Program-made: the position numbers and the translations under genes | Shown here: one piece after another, positions 11,177 to 20,386 of the stretch | How the letters are laid out: each line of letters starts with the position of its first letter | Position numbering within the stretch: the first letter of the stretch is position 1 | The notes under the pieces: generated by a model | The model's input: only the letters and a program-made list of their open reading frames with translations | Told to the model about the DNA's origin: nothing | The model's database searches: none | Source: Vibrio hibernica | GTDB taxonomy: Bacteria; Pseudomonadota; Gammaproteobacteria; Enterobacterales; Vibrionaceae | Direction: 5' to 3' | Length of the DNA stretch: 64,000 nt | NCBI RefSeq assembly: GCF_015223435.1 | Contig: NZ_VHKO01000013.1 | Location: 1 to 64,000, forward strand

Positions 11177-11275
11177 GCGTGCAAAAGAAGTAGTATGCCG
11201 CTGCGTATCCTCGACGGGCTCTGCAGCGGATAATTCTTTATATAAGTACTAGGAGTGAATAGTGGCCCGTATAGC
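11172..11275 (+). promoter_or_regulatory. Alpha operon leader, S4-binding pseudoknot (Alpha_RBS type)
   Basis: The region before rpsM holds CCGCTGC (11198-11204) pairing with GCAGCGG (11223-11229), the conserved GACGGGCT loop segment, and AGGAGTGAATAGTGGCCCG around the GTG start. The last segment is almost identical to the E. coli alpha leader as I recall it. In E. coli S4 binds a pseudoknot here and traps the ribosome on the GTG. CTTTTGC/GCAAAAG (11172-11187) is an additional inverted repeat. Confidence 0.8.
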
Positions 11276-11618
11276 AGGCATTAACATTCCTGATCAAAAA
11301 CATGCAGTAATCGCTTTAACCGCGATTTACGGCATCGGTAAAACTCGTTCTCAAGCTATTTTAGCTGAAGTGGGTATTGCTGAAGATGTTAAGATCAGTG
11401 AACTAACAGATGAGCAGATTGATCAACTGCGTGATGGTGTAGCTAAATACACTGTAGAAGGTGATCTACGTCGTGAAGTATCGATGAACATTAAGCGTCT
11501 TATGGACCTTGGTTGTTATCGTGGTCTTCGTCATCGTCGCAGTCTACCACTACGTGGACAGCGTACTAAAACCAACGCTCGCACCCGTAAAGGTCCGCGC
11601 AAGCCGATCAAAAAATAA
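11262..11618 (+). CDS. rpsM: 30S ribosomal protein S13
   Basis: The 118-residue protein starts at GTG (product [16 protein letters not shown]) and carries the helix-turn-helix segment [10 protein letters not shown] and the basic C-terminus ([18 protein letters not shown]) that reaches the P-site tRNA. The GTG start is conserved in enterics, where it belongs to the S4-regulated pseudoknot. First gene of the alpha operon. Confidence 0.98.
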   Translation: MARIAGINIPDQKHAVIALTAIYGIGKTRSQAILAEVGIAEDVKISELTDEQIDQLRDGVAKYTVEGDLRREVSMNIKRLMDLGCYRGLRHRRSLPLRGQRTKTNARTRKGPRKPIKK

Positions 11619-11639
11619 TCGGATAAGGTAGAGAGTACA

Positions 11640-12029
11640 ATGGCAAAACAACCAACACGCACGCGTAAACGCGTTCGCAAGCAAGTAGCAGATGGCGTAG
11701 CGCACATCCATGCTTCTTTTAACAACACAATCGTGACCATTACTGACCGTCAAGGTAACGCACTAGCTTGGGCTACTGCAGGTGGTTCAGGTTTCCGTGG
11801 TTCTCGTAAATCTACGCCGTTTGCTGCACAGGTTGCTGCTGAACGCGCAGGTGAAATAGCCAAAGAATATGGCTTAAAGAACTTGGAAGTTATGGTTAAG
11901 GGCCCTGGTCCTGGTCGTGAGTCTACTATCCGTGCTTTAAACGCATTGGGTTACCGCATTACAAATATTGTAGATGCAACTCCGATCCCTCATAACGGTT
12001 GTCGTCCACCTAAGAAACGTCGCGTTTAA
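11640..12029 (+). CDS. rpsK: 30S ribosomal protein S11
   Basis: The 129-residue protein has the conserved core [19 protein letters not shown] and the C-terminal [15 protein letters not shown]11 lies on the 30S platform near the mRNA exit site. The length and the position between rpsM and rpsD are standard. Confidence 0.98.
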   Translation: MAKQPTRTRKRVRKQVADGVAHIHASFNNTIVTITDRQGNALAWATAGGSGFRGSRKSTPFAAQVAAERAGEIAKEYGLKNLEVMVKGPGPGRESTIRALNALGYRITNIVDATPIPHNGCRPPKKRRV

Positions 12030-12058
12030 TTCGTTTCTAGGAATATTGGAGAAAGATC

Positions 12059-12679
12059 ATGGCAAGATATTTGGGCCCTAAGCTTAAGCTTAGTCGTCGT
12101 GAAGGTACTGACTTATTCCTTAAGTCAGGTGTCCGCGCGATTGATACCAAGTGTAAAATTGATAACGCACCAGGTGTACACGGCGCTCGTCGCGGTCGTC
12201 TATCTGAGTTTGGCGTTCAGCTTCGTGAGAAGCAAAAAGTTCGTCGTATGTATGGCGTACTAGAAAAACAATTCCGCAACTACTATAAAGAAGCTGCACG
12301 CCTTAAAGGCAATACAGGTGCAAACCTGCTTCAACTTCTTGAAGGTCGTTTAGATAATGTTGTTTACCGTATGGGTTTCGGTGCTACTCGCGCTGAATCA
12401 CGTCAACTAGTTAGCCATAAAGCTATCTTAGTAAATGGCAAAGTAGTTAACGTTCCTTCATTCAAAGTTTCGGCGAATGACGTTGTTTCTATCCGTGAAA
12501 AAGCTAAACAGCAATCACGTATTAAGGCTGCTCTAGAAGTTGCTGAACAACGCGAAAAACCAACTTGGATTGAAGTAGATGGTGGCAAGATGGAAGGTGT
12601 GTTTAAACGCATCCCAGAACGTTCTGATCTATCTGCTGACATCAACGAACACTTGATCGTCGAACTTTACTCTAAGTAA
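12059..12679 (+). CDS. rpsD: 30S ribosomal protein S4, alpha operon regulator
   Basis: The 206-residue protein starts [19 protein letters not shown] and contains the S4 RNA-binding domain around residues 96-160 ([20 protein letters not shown]). S4 nucleates 30S assembly and in E. coli represses the alpha operon through the rpsM leader pseudoknot, a plausible version of which is present at 11172-11275. Confidence 0.98.
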   Translation: MARYLGPKLKLSRREGTDLFLKSGVRAIDTKCKIDNAPGVHGARRGRLSEFGVQLREKQKVRRMYGVLEKQFRNYYKEAARLKGNTGANLLQLLEGRLDNVVYRMGFGATRAESRQLVSHKAILVNGKVVNVPSFKVSANDVVSIREKAKQQSRIKAALEVAEQREKPTWIEVDGGKMEGVFKRIPERSDLSADINEHLIVELYSK

Positions 12680-12703
12680 AGTTTAAACAAAAGAGAGGAC
12701 ACA

Positions 12704-13705
12704 ATGCAGGGTTCTGTAACAGAATTTCTTAAGCCACGTCTTGTTGACATCGAACAGATCAGCACGACACATGCAAAAGTAACTCTTGAGCCTTTAGAGC
12801 GTGGCTTTGGTCACACTTTAGGTAATGCACTTCGCCGAATTCTTCTATCTTCTATGCCAGGTTGTGCTGTGACAGAAGTAGAAATTGATGGCGTTCTACA
12901 CGAATACAGCACCAAAGAAGGTGTTCAAGAGGATATCCTTGAGGTTCTTCTTAACCTGAAAGGTTTAGCTGTAAGTGTTGCCGAAGGCAAAGATGAAGTG
13001 TTCATTACACTAAATAAGTCAGGCTCGGGCCCTGTTGTTGCAGGTGACATCATCCATAATGGTGATGTAGAGATCGCTAACCCAGAACACGTTATTTGTC
13101 ACCTAACGGATGACAATGCTGAAATCGCTATGCGTATTAAAGTAGAACGTGGTCGTGGTTATGTTCCGTCTTCAGCTCGTATCCATACAGAAGAAGATGA
13201 GCGTCCAATTGGTCGCCTACTTGTTGATGCTACTTACAGCCCAGTCGATAAAATCGCCTATGCAGTAGAAGCAGCGCGTGTAGAGCAACGTACTGATTTA
13301 GACAAGCTCGTTATCGATATGGAAACGAACGGTACTTTGGAACCTGAGGAAGCAATTCGTCGTGCAGCTACAATTTTAGCTGAACAACTTGATGCGTTCG
13401 TAGATCTACGTGATGTACGTGTACCTGAAGAGAAAGAAGAGAAAGAAGAGAAGCCGGAATTCGATCCTATTCTTCTGCGTCCTGTAGACGATCTTGAACT
13501 AACAGTTCGCTCTGCTAACTGCTTAAAAGCAGAAGCGATTCACTACATCGGTGATCTTGTACAGCGTACTGAGGTTGAGCTTCTTAAAACGCCAAACCTT
13601 GGTAAGAAGTCTTTAACAGAAATTAAAGATGTTCTAGCGTCGCGCGGTCTTTCTCTAGGTATGCGCCTAGAAAACTGGCCACCAGCGTCGATTGCTGAAG
13701 ATTAA
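12704..13705 (+). CDS. rpoA: DNA-directed RNA polymerase subunit alpha
   Basis: The 333-residue protein has the N-terminal dimerisation domain (about 1-235), a linker, and the C-terminal UP-element/activator-binding domain. Arg269 and Asn272 in [11 protein letters not shown] correspond to E. coli Arg265 and Asn268. The linker has three consecutive EEK units (residues 242-250), which makes the protein 4 residues longer than the E. coli protein. GAGAGGAC is the ribosome-binding site. Encoded with S4 and L17 in the alpha operon. Confidence 0.98.
   Translation: MQGSVTEFLKPRLVDIEQISTTHAKVTLEPLERGFGHTLGNALRRILLSSMPGCAVTEVEIDGVLHEYSTKEGVQEDILEVLLNLKGLAVSVAEGKDEVFITLNKSGSGPVVAGDIIHNGDVEIANPEHVICHLTDDNAEIAMRIKVERGRGYVPSSARIHTEEDERPIGRLLVDATYSPVDKIAYAVEAARVEQRTDLDKLVIDMETNGTLEPEEAIRRAATILAEQLDAFVDLRDVRVPEEKEEKEEKPEFDPILLRPVDDLELTVRSANCLKAEAIHYIGDLVQRTEVELLKTPNLGKKSLTEIKDVLASRGLSLGMRLENWPPASIAED
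13427..13453 (+). repeat. 9-bp tandem repeat in the rpoA linker
   Basis: GAAGAGAAA is repeated three times (the last unit ends AAG), encoding EEK-EEK-EEK in the flexible linker between the alpha N- and C-terminal domains. The repeat is in frame, so each unit added or lost changes the linker by three residues. Confidence 0.9.
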
Positions 13706-13728
13706 TTGATATTAGTTAGAAGGATTAG

Positions 13729-14115
<387 letters not shown>

Positions 14116-14132
14116 TACGTAAGTTCATTAAT

Positions 14133-14168
14133 AAAAAACGCTGAGTCGATGACTCAGCGTTTTTTTTG
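14133..14168 (+). terminator. Terminator of the alpha operon, bidirectional
   Basis: ACGCTGAGTC (14138-14147) and GACTCAGCGT (14151-14160) form a perfect 10-bp stem, with six A before and eight T after. It ends rplQ transcription and can also stop the convergent DUF2780 gene on the minus strand. Confidence 0.92.
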
Positions 14169-14211
14169 TCTGTAAAATATGATTTGTGTTTAAAAGAAGT
14201 CGTCAGCCTAT

Positions 14212-14688
14212 TTATTTCCAAAGACCTGTCAGCGAATCCATTAACCCACTACTTGCCCCTTCTTTATTTAAATAATCGAGCACAATTGGTGCATATTGTT
14301 CGACCATCGAACTATCTAAGCCTAGTTTCTCGAATGCACTTTTTACGGCTGCCATGCTATCTAGCGAACCGCTGGCTGATTTTGCCGTATTGAGTAATCC
14401 TCCAAGTTGAGAAGATAACCCATCCAATTCATTGCTATCATCGGCTGGCAGCTTATTTGATGCTAGGGCTAAAAGAGCTCCAGCACCACCAGCGGCTTGA
14501 GTGGTAGATACTCCAAGCTCACTTTTTAATGTATTGACCAACTCAGAACTGTTTTTAGCGGAATTACTAATTTGTGAGCTAAGCTTATTAACCGAGTTTG
14601 AATCTTTATCGCTAAGACCAAACAGTGCATAACTTGGTGCTGATATAAGCATGCTTAATGTGATAAAACCAACTGTTATTCTCTTCAT
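14212..14688 (-). CDS. DUF2780 family secreted protein (VcgC/VcgE-like)
   Basis: The 158-residue product has a signal peptide (MKRITVGFITLSMLISAPSYA, cleavage after about residue 21). A helix-rich mature part has Leu/Ser/Ala-rich stretches and a C-terminal MVEQYAPIVLDYLNKEG segment followed by LMDSLTGLW. This pattern matches DUF2780, called VcgC/VcgE in vibrios, whose function is unknown. It is probably periplasmic. The gene is monocistronic and convergent with rplQ. Family assignment is from memory of the sequence pattern. Confidence 0.8.
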   Translation of the reverse strand: MKRITVGFITLSMLISAPSYALFGLSDKDSNSVNKLSSQISNSAKNSSELVNTLKSELGVSTTQAAGGAGALLALASNKLPADDSNELDGLSSQLGGLLNTAKSASGSLDSMAAVKSAFEKLGLDSSMVEQYAPIVLDYLNKEGASSGLMDSLTGLWK

Positions 14689-14812
14689 GGAAGTACCCTA
14701 TTTTATTGATGTTCTGATATGTTTTTTATACAACTATATTAGTTTATACGTTAGTTAATACAATTTGTCATTATGGTTAAAAATAATGTTGTTAGGTGGT
14801 TGTTTGGTTATA

Positions 14813-14840
14813 AAAAAAGCAGCCAACGGGCTGCTTTTAC
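14813..14840 (-). terminator. Terminator of fklB
   Basis: AAAAGCAGCC (14815-14824) and GGCTGCTTTT (14829-14838) form a 10-bp stem around AACG. Read on the minus strand it ends in a run of seven T, 20-odd nt after the fklB stop. Confidence 0.88.
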
Positions 14841-14860
14841 TTATAATATTATTTCTAATA

Positions 14861-15481
14861 TTAAAGAATAGCTAATAATTCCACTTCGAATACAAGTGCG
14901 GCGAAAGGTGGGATTGCTGCACCGGCACCACGCTCTCCGTAAGCAAGATCTTGAGGGATATACAGTTTCCATTTTGAACCAACAGGCATCAATTGTAATG
15001 CTTCAACCCAACCAGCAATAACGCCAGTTACAGGGAACTCTGCAGGCTGACCGCGTTCTACTGAGCTATCGAAAACAGTGCCATCGGTTAATTGGCCATG
15101 GTAATGGACGCGAACTTGCTTATCTGATGTAGGAACGTCACCAGTACCTTGGGTCATTACTTCATACTGTAGACCTGATTCCAGAGTCGTAACTTCAGAA
15201 CGAAGTGCGTTATCTTTCAAAAATTCTTCACCATCTGCTGCTGCTACTTTAGCAAGTTCAGCACGTTGTGATTCCGCTCGAGTGTGTAAGTCACGTAGTG
15301 CATTGTTAATGTCATCAACTTCGATTTCTGGCATGTCACCAGTTAATGAGGTTGCGATACCTTTTGCAATCGCTGCTACATTTAGACCTTCTAGACCACT
15401 TCCTGCAAGCTGTTGTCCCATTTGAAGACCAATACCGTAACTTGCTTTTTGTTCAACTGTTTCTAATTTAACGTCAGACAT
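14861..15481 (-). CDS. fklB: FKBP-type peptidyl-prolyl isomerase FklB (FKBP22)
   Basis: The 206-residue protein has an N-terminal helical dimerisation domain (about 1-110, with KASYGIGLQMGQQL) and a C-terminal FKBP domain with VRVHYHGQLTDGTVFDSS and the AYGERGAGAAIPPFAALVF active-site strand. No signal peptide is present, so it is cytoplasmic like E. coli FklB. It is divergent from the ytfB/oapA-like gene, the same pairing as in E. coli. Confidence 0.95.
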   Translation of the reverse strand: MSDVKLETVEQKASYGIGLQMGQQLAGSGLEGLNVAAIAKGIATSLTGDMPEIEVDDINNALRDLHTRAESQRAELAKVAAADGEEFLKDNALRSEVTTLESGLQYEVMTQGTGDVPTSDKQVRVHYHGQLTDGTVFDSSVERGQPAEFPVTGVIAGWVEALQLMPVGSKWKLYIPQDLAYGERGAGAAIPPFAALVFEVELLAIL

Positions 15482-15656
15482 GCGAATCTCTTGTTTGCTT
15501 AAATGAAGCGTTAAGAATACCAGTTCTGCTATAGAGATGAAACTTTGTAAGAATAAATTGGTTTTACTATCGGAGGAGTCTGAAATTTTGTACTCTACTT
15601 GACACAGGTTTAAGTTAAATAATTATGATGATGAAAAATTAATATGAGGTTTGGCT

Positions 15657-16301
15657 GTGAATCAACGACATCGACAACCATCGTCCTTTAAACATCAAAT
15701 AATCAATAGTTCCTTTTTTATTACTTTCAATAGGTATTGGAATGGGTTACCAAGGTGGCATCAGCGCGGTTTAATGGTTCTTATACCGATTGTTTTGGTA
15801 TTGATGTGTCTTCCTGTTAGCCATTCTGAGCCTGATGTGGCTAAATCAACTAACAAGGCCCGCAATCCACAGCGCGTTTCGGTACCCGTAATGATCAATG
15901 GTGTTGAGACGAGTGCATCCAAACCGCAACCAAAAATAAATGATAATAAAGATGAAAAGCGCATTAGCTTAGGTGGCAATACTGATGACGTAAAATCGGA
16001 ATCAAAAACCAAGCCTACGGTGAGTGATAATGCTGGACCTGAACCTTGGCATAGTTATACCGTTGAGGAAGGAGATACGCTTTCTCAGGTTTTTAGAAAT
16101 AATGATCTATCGTTGTCAGATTTAAACCAGTTGGTTGCTATTGAAGGTAAAGATAAACCGTTGAGCCAGATTAAAAATGGTCAGTTAGTTCGTTTCAAAC
16201 TGACTAATCGTGGTGATCTTGATATTCTTCAGATCGAAAAAGAAGCTAGCACTGTGTTATTTTTCCGCCTTTCAAGTGGTGGTTTTGAACGAGGTCAGTA
16301 A
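15657..16301 (+). CDS. OapA/YtfB-family LysM-like cell-envelope protein
   Basis: The product of about 214 residues has a basic N-terminal cytoplasmic segment, one membrane helix (GLMVLIPIVLVLMCLP, near residue 40), a Lys/Ser/Asp-rich linker, and a C-terminal LysM-like OapA domain (YTVEEGDTLSQVFRNNDLSL). E. coli YtfB is a cell-division-associated glycan-binding protein and is likewise next to fklB. GTG at 15657 is chosen because GAGG at 15646-15649 is well spaced; TTG at 15651 is too close to it. The stop abuts the elaA stop. Confidence 0.85.
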   Translation: MNQRHRQPSSFKHQIINSSFFITFNRYWNGLPRWHQRGLMVLIPIVLVLMCLPVSHSEPDVAKSTNKARNPQRVSVPVMINGVETSASKPQPKINDNKDEKRISLGGNTDDVKSESKTKPTVSDNAGPEPWHSYTVEEGDTLSQVFRNNDLSLSDLNQLVAIEGKDKPLSQIKNGQLVRFKLTNRGDLDILQIEKEASTVLFFRLSSGGFERGQ

Positions 16302-16751
16302 TTAAGCGATTCTGGTCATATCAATATGGGGGATGTCATCTTCTAGATATTCCTCACTGATTTTTTTAAATCCATGCTTTTGATAATAATGCTCTAAATG
16401 CGATTGTGCACCGATGCTCACATCACACTCCCCCCAAAGTTTTTGGCAATGCACTAATGCCGTTTTAATTAATTCATGTCCTAGACCTGAACCCCGATGA
16501 TTCTCTTTTGTTGCTACACGGCCAATGCTGACGTTTGAAAAACTAATACCTTGGGGTAGTAATCGCGCACAGGCAATGATCTCATTCTCTTTATAACCTA
16601 TTAAATGGTAAACCCCAGATAGGATGTCTTTTCCATCGAGTTCGGGATAAGGGCAAGTCTGTTCTACAACAAAGACATCAACACGTAACTTCAATAGCTG
16701 ATAAAGCTCTATTGGTGTTAAGGCTTCAAATGGTACACATTTCCATTGCAT
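16302..16751 (-). CDS. elaA: GNAT family N-acetyltransferase ElaA
   Basis: The 149-residue protein starts MQWKCVPFEALTPIELYQLLKLRVDVFVVEQ, the ElaA N-terminus, and has the acetyl-CoA motif RVATKENHRGSGLGHELI. The substrate is unknown in the family. It is convergent with the OapA-like gene with no base between the two stop codons and no terminator hairpin there, so the two transcripts probably overlap. Confidence 0.92.
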   Translation of the reverse strand: MQWKCVPFEALTPIELYQLLKLRVDVFVVEQTCPYPELDGKDILSGVYHLIGYKENEIIACARLLPQGISFSNVSIGRVATKENHRGSGLGHELIKTALVHCQKLWGECDVSIGAQSHLEHYYQKHGFKKISEEYLEDDIPHIDMTRIA

Positions 16752-16967
16752 AATATTTCTCTTTAAATTGATTAGAGTCTTATTTTTTGATTACCCTACC
16801 AGCTTACCGTTACCCCGCCAATACGATATTTCTGATAGATTTAATATTCATAGTATTTCCCCTCTCTTAGCAGTTATTCGAATAACGAATGAATTTTTGG
16901 AATTTCAGCTAATTCATACAGATCGTCATAATGAATTCTCATTTAGGATTAATGGTGATTCAACGGT
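16752..16967 (+). promoter_or_regulatory. Intergenic region with palindrome before cobA/cys cluster
   Basis: This 216-nt gap between elaA and cobA contains a perfect 12-bp palindrome TTATTCGAATAA (16874-16885), overlapped by the direct repeat CGAATAACGAAT. It is where a CysB-type activator would be expected for a sulfate-assimilation operon. CysB sites are poorly conserved, so the assignment is only positional. An open frame across it (from TTG at 16768) runs into cobA and is judged spurious. Confidence 0.35.
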
Positions 16968-17867
16968 ATGGATACGATTAAGCATTTCCCAGTACGAGAC
17001 AATAACCAAGGTCAAGTGGCTCCAAATATCCATGCCTTGCTGACTAAAGCAACAAGTCAACTTATACGTGGGCGTGTAGCTTTAATCGGTGCAGGCCCTG
17101 GCGATGCAGAATTATTGACCTTGAAAGCCTTATCTTATCTCCAGCAGGCCGATGTCGTGCTTTATGACTATTTAGTTTCTGATGAAATTATGGCGTTAAT
17201 ACCAAGCGACACGATTTTAGTGTGTGTAGGTAAAAAAGCAGGTCATCACAGCGTACCACAAGATAAAACCAACCAGCTCTTAGTCGACTTCGCAACCCAG
17301 GGTTATAAGGTGGCACGAATTAAAGGTGGTGATCCTTTTGTATTTGGCCGCGGTGGCGAAGAGTTAGAGGTACTTGCCGATGCTGGAATTCAATTTGAAG
17401 TGATCCCCGGTATTACTGCGGCTGCAGGAGCCACTGCTTATGCTGGTATTCCATTAACTCATCGTGATTACGCTCAGTCTGCGATGTTTATTACCGGTCA
17501 TCTTAAATCTGAGCAAGATTCCCTGGAATGGGGAACGCTAGCGCGCGGTAATCAAACGTTAGTTATTTATATGGGTTTGATGAAGTCGAGTCATATTCAG
17601 CAGCAACTAATTGAAAATGGCCGTGCCACCAGTACACCAGTTGCCATTATTGAACGTGGTACACAGAAAAATCAAAAAGTTTTCATTGGTGAGCTTTCTG
17701 AGCTTGCTAGCTTAGCCACGTATGCTGAGTCGCCATCATTAATTGTTGTGGGTGAAGTGGTAAAACTTGCGAATAAATTGAGTTGGTTTAATCAAGATGC
17801 TCAATTGAACAACGGTGGCGTAATTACACATTTAAATTTACATCAAGCCAAGGTGCTAGCTGTCTAA
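16968..17867 (+). CDS. cobA: Uroporphyrinogen-III C-methyltransferase (SUMT)
   Basis: The 299-residue protein has the SUMT signature [30 protein letters not shown] and the [20 protein letters not shown] loop. It methylates uroporphyrinogen III twice to precorrin-2, on the way to siroheme (the sulfite reductase cofactor) or cobalamin. It lacks the N-terminal dehydrogenase/ferrochelatase half of CysG, so that step must be encoded elsewhere. About 35 N-terminal residues precede the catalytic domain. It leads the cysD-cysN-permease-cysC cluster. Confidence 0.92.
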   Translation: MDTIKHFPVRDNNQGQVAPNIHALLTKATSQLIRGRVALIGAGPGDAELLTLKALSYLQQADVVLYDYLVSDEIMALIPSDTILVCVGKKAGHHSVPQDKTNQLLVDFATQGYKVARIKGGDPFVFGRGGEELEVLADAGIQFEVIPGITAAAGATAYAGIPLTHRDYAQSAMFITGHLKSEQDSLEWGTLARGNQTLVIYMGLMKSSHIQQQLIENGRATSTPVAIIERGTQKNQKVFIGELSELASLATYAESPSLIVVGEVVKLANKLSWFNQDAQLNNGGVITHLNLHQAKVLAV

Positions 17868-17939
17868 TCGCAGTGTTTAAGTGCAGTAATCAATCCTTGG
17901 ATATAGATAGAAGCTCTTAGAGCGATAAGGAAATATAAC

Positions 17940-18848
17940 ATGGAACAAGAACGTTTGACCCACTTACAGCAACTCGAAGCGGAAAGTATTCATATCATCC
18001 GTGAAGTTGCTGCTGAGTTTGATAATCCAGTCATGATGTATTCGATCGGTAAAGATTCAGCGGTTATGTTGCATTTAGCTCGTAAAGCTTTTTACCCAGG
18101 CAAGTTGCCATTTCCACTTCTACATGTTGATACCGATTGGAAATTTAAAGAGATGATTGAATTTCGTGATCGCACCGCTAAAAAATATGGCTTTGATCTT
18201 TTGGTGCATAAAAATCCAGAAGGAATGGCGATGGGGTGTAATCCTTTTGTTCACGGTTCGTCTAAACATACCGACATCATGAAAACTCAAGGTTTGAAAC
18301 AGGCGTTAAATCAACATGGGTTTGATGCAGCATTTGGTGGTGCTCGTCGTGATGAAGAAAAATCGCGCGCTAAAGAACGAGTCTATTCCTTCCGTGACAA
18401 ACACCATGGTTGGGATCCTAAGAACCAACGCCCAGAATTGTGGAAAACCTATAACGGCCAAGTAAATAAAGGCGAAAGCATTAGAGTTTTTCCTCTATCG
18501 AATTGGACAGAGCTTGATATTTGGCAATACATCTACCTAGAAAACATTGAAATTGTACCTTTATATTTATCGGCTGTTCGTCCGGTTGTGAATCGTAATG
18601 GCATGTTGATCATGGTAGATGACGATCGCTTTGTATTCGAAGAGGGTGAAAAAGTTGAGCATAAGAGTGTTCGTTTTAGAACGTTAGGGTGTTATCCATT
18701 AACGGGAGCGGTTGAGTCTACAGCAGCCACGTTACCCGAAATTATTCAAGAAATGTTAGTAGCAAGATCAAGTGAAAGGCAGGGTCGGGCGATCGACCAC
18801 GATCAGTCCGGATCAATGGAATTGAAAAAGCGTCAAGGCTATTTCTAA
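17940..18848 (+). CDS. cysD: Sulfate adenylyltransferase subunit 2
   Basis: The 302-residue protein is the ATP-pyrophosphatase-type catalytic subunit of ATP sulfurylase. It has the PP-loop [18 protein letters not shown] (about residues 34-51), [16 protein letters not shown] and the C-terminal RQGRAIDHD. With CysN it forms adenylyl sulfate from sulfate and ATP. AAGGAAATATAAC precedes the ATG. It is 72 nt from both cobA and cysN. Confidence 0.97.
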   Translation: MEQERLTHLQQLEAESIHIIREVAAEFDNPVMMYSIGKDSAVMLHLARKAFYPGKLPFPLLHVDTDWKFKEMIEFRDRTAKKYGFDLLVHKNPEGMAMGCNPFVHGSSKHTDIMKTQGLKQALNQHGFDAAFGGARRDEEKSRAKERVYSFRDKHHGWDPKNQRPELWKTYNGQVNKGESIRVFPLSNWTELDIWQYIYLENIEIVPLYLSAVRPVVNRNGMLIMVDDDRFVFEEGEKVEHKSVRFRTLGCYPLTGAVESTAATLPEIIQEMLVARSSERQGRAIDHDQSGSMELKKRQGYF

Positions 18849-18920
18849 TTCCATTATTTTTGCTTAAGTGCGCTTACTACCATGCTATTAAAACATGCAT
18901 TTGCATAAAAGGATTTAACT

Positions 18921-20372
18921 ATGAATACGGTGATTGAAGCTGAGTTAGCTGAATTGGGAGTCGAAGGTTATTTGACCCGACATCAATACAAATCATTAAT
19001 GCGCTTTCTAACTTGTGGCTCCGTTGATGATGGTAAAAGTACCTTAATTGGTCGTTTACTGCATGATTCAAAACAAATTTATGAAGATCAATTAGCTGCG
19101 GTCAATAATGATAGCCAACGTGTTGGCACTACGGGTGATCGCCCTGATTTAGCACTATTGGTGGATGGTCTGCAAGCGGAGCGTGAGCAGGGTATTACTA
19201 TTGATGTGGCGTATCGTTATTTTTCGACTCAAAAGCGTAAGTTTATCATTGCAGATACTCCAGGGCATGAGCAGTACACGCGTAATATGGCAACTGGCGC
19301 CTCTACGTGTGATGTGGCGGTTATTTTAATTGATGCTCGTAAAGGTGTGCTCGATCAAACTCGTCGTCACTCTTTTATCGCTAGCTTATTAGGTATTCGA
19401 CATTTTGTTGTGACCGTTAATAAAATGGATTTAGTGGAGTACTCACAAGCGCGTTTTGAAGAAATTCGTCAAGAGTATTTTGAGTTCGCTAAAAACCTTA
19501 ACCAAGATATTGATATTCAATTGATCCCCATTTCGGCTCTGGAAGGCGATAACGTGGTCGATCAAACTGAAAATTTGGCTTGGTATCAAGGTTTACCATT
19601 ACTACAAATTTTAGAAAATATTGATTTAAGTCACGCGCATACTCAAGGTGAATTCCGTTTGCCGATCCAATATGTTAATCGTCCTAATTTGGATTTCCGC
19701 GGTTTTTGCGGAACGATTGCGAACGGAACCATTGCTGTTGGTGATAGCGTGACAGCACTGCCTTCTGGTAAAAGTTCAAAAGTGGCCCGTATTGTGACTT
19801 TTGATGGTGATTTAGATTCGGCGCGTGCAGGACAAGCCATAACATTAACGCTTGAAGATGAAATTGATATCAGTCGTGGTGATCTGCTCGTCCCTACAGG
19901 TGCATCGATTAAAGCGACTAATCAGTTTTTAGCGGACGTGGTATGGATGACGGATCAACCGCTCGTAACTGGTCGTCAATACGATATTAAAATTGCGGGA
20001 AAACAAACGGTTGGTCAATTAGAGTCCATTAAATATCAATACGATATTAATAATCTTGAGCAATTTGAAACCCAAGAGCTACCACTAAATGGTATTGGTT
20101 TATGTGAAATATCACTAACTGAAACCGTCGCGCTAGATGAGTATAACGATTGTGAAGACACGGGTGGTTTTATCTTTATTGATCGATTAACCAATGTGAC
20201 GGTGGGGGCAGGAATGATCCGTGAGCGCTTACTTTCACAAGATCTTCAACCTAAAACCTCTGCCAGTTTTGAAGTTGAATTGAATGCTCTTATTCGTAAG
20301 CACTTCCCACAGTGGGAAGCGAAAGATATCAGTCAAATTTTTGATGTCAAACCTGTGAATCAGCAGCAATAA
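18921..20372 (+). CDS. cysN: Sulfate adenylyltransferase subunit 1 (GTPase)
   Basis: The 483-residue EF-Tu-like GTPase drives the energetically unfavourable CysD reaction. G1 is GSVDDGKST (33-41), G3 is DTPGHEQYT and G4 is NKMDLV, followed by two beta-barrel domains. It lacks a fused CysC kinase domain; that enzyme is a separate gene downstream. AAAGGA is the ribosome-binding site. Confidence 0.97.
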   Translation: MNTVIEAELAELGVEGYLTRHQYKSLMRFLTCGSVDDGKSTLIGRLLHDSKQIYEDQLAAVNNDSQRVGTTGDRPDLALLVDGLQAEREQGITIDVAYRYFSTQKRKFIIADTPGHEQYTRNMATGASTCDVAVILIDARKGVLDQTRRHSFIASLLGIRHFVVTVNKMDLVEYSQARFEEIRQEYFEFAKNLNQDIDIQLIPISALEGDNVVDQTENLAWYQGLPLLQILENIDLSHAHTQGEFRLPIQYVNRPNLDFRGFCGTIANGTIAVGDSVTALPSGKSSKVARIVTFDGDLDSARAGQAITLTLEDEIDISRGDLLVPTGASIKATNQFLADVVWMTDQPLVTGRQYDIKIAGKQTVGQLESIKYQYDINNLEQFETQELPLNGIGLCEISLTETVALDEYNDCEDTGGFIFIDRLTNVTVGAGMIRERLLSQDLQPKTSASFEVELNALIRKHFPQWEAKDISQIFDVKPVNQQQ

Positions 20373-20386
20373 GGTTGGGTGTTGGC

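Noticed and set aside
13427..13453. Frameshift or assembly error in rpoA
   Set aside because: The repeat is in frame on both sides and the C-terminal domain is fully conserved.
16768..17043. 91-codon open frame on the plus strand from a TTG
   Set aside because: It overlaps the start of cobA in another frame by 76 nt, has no family resemblance and sits in the expected promoter region.
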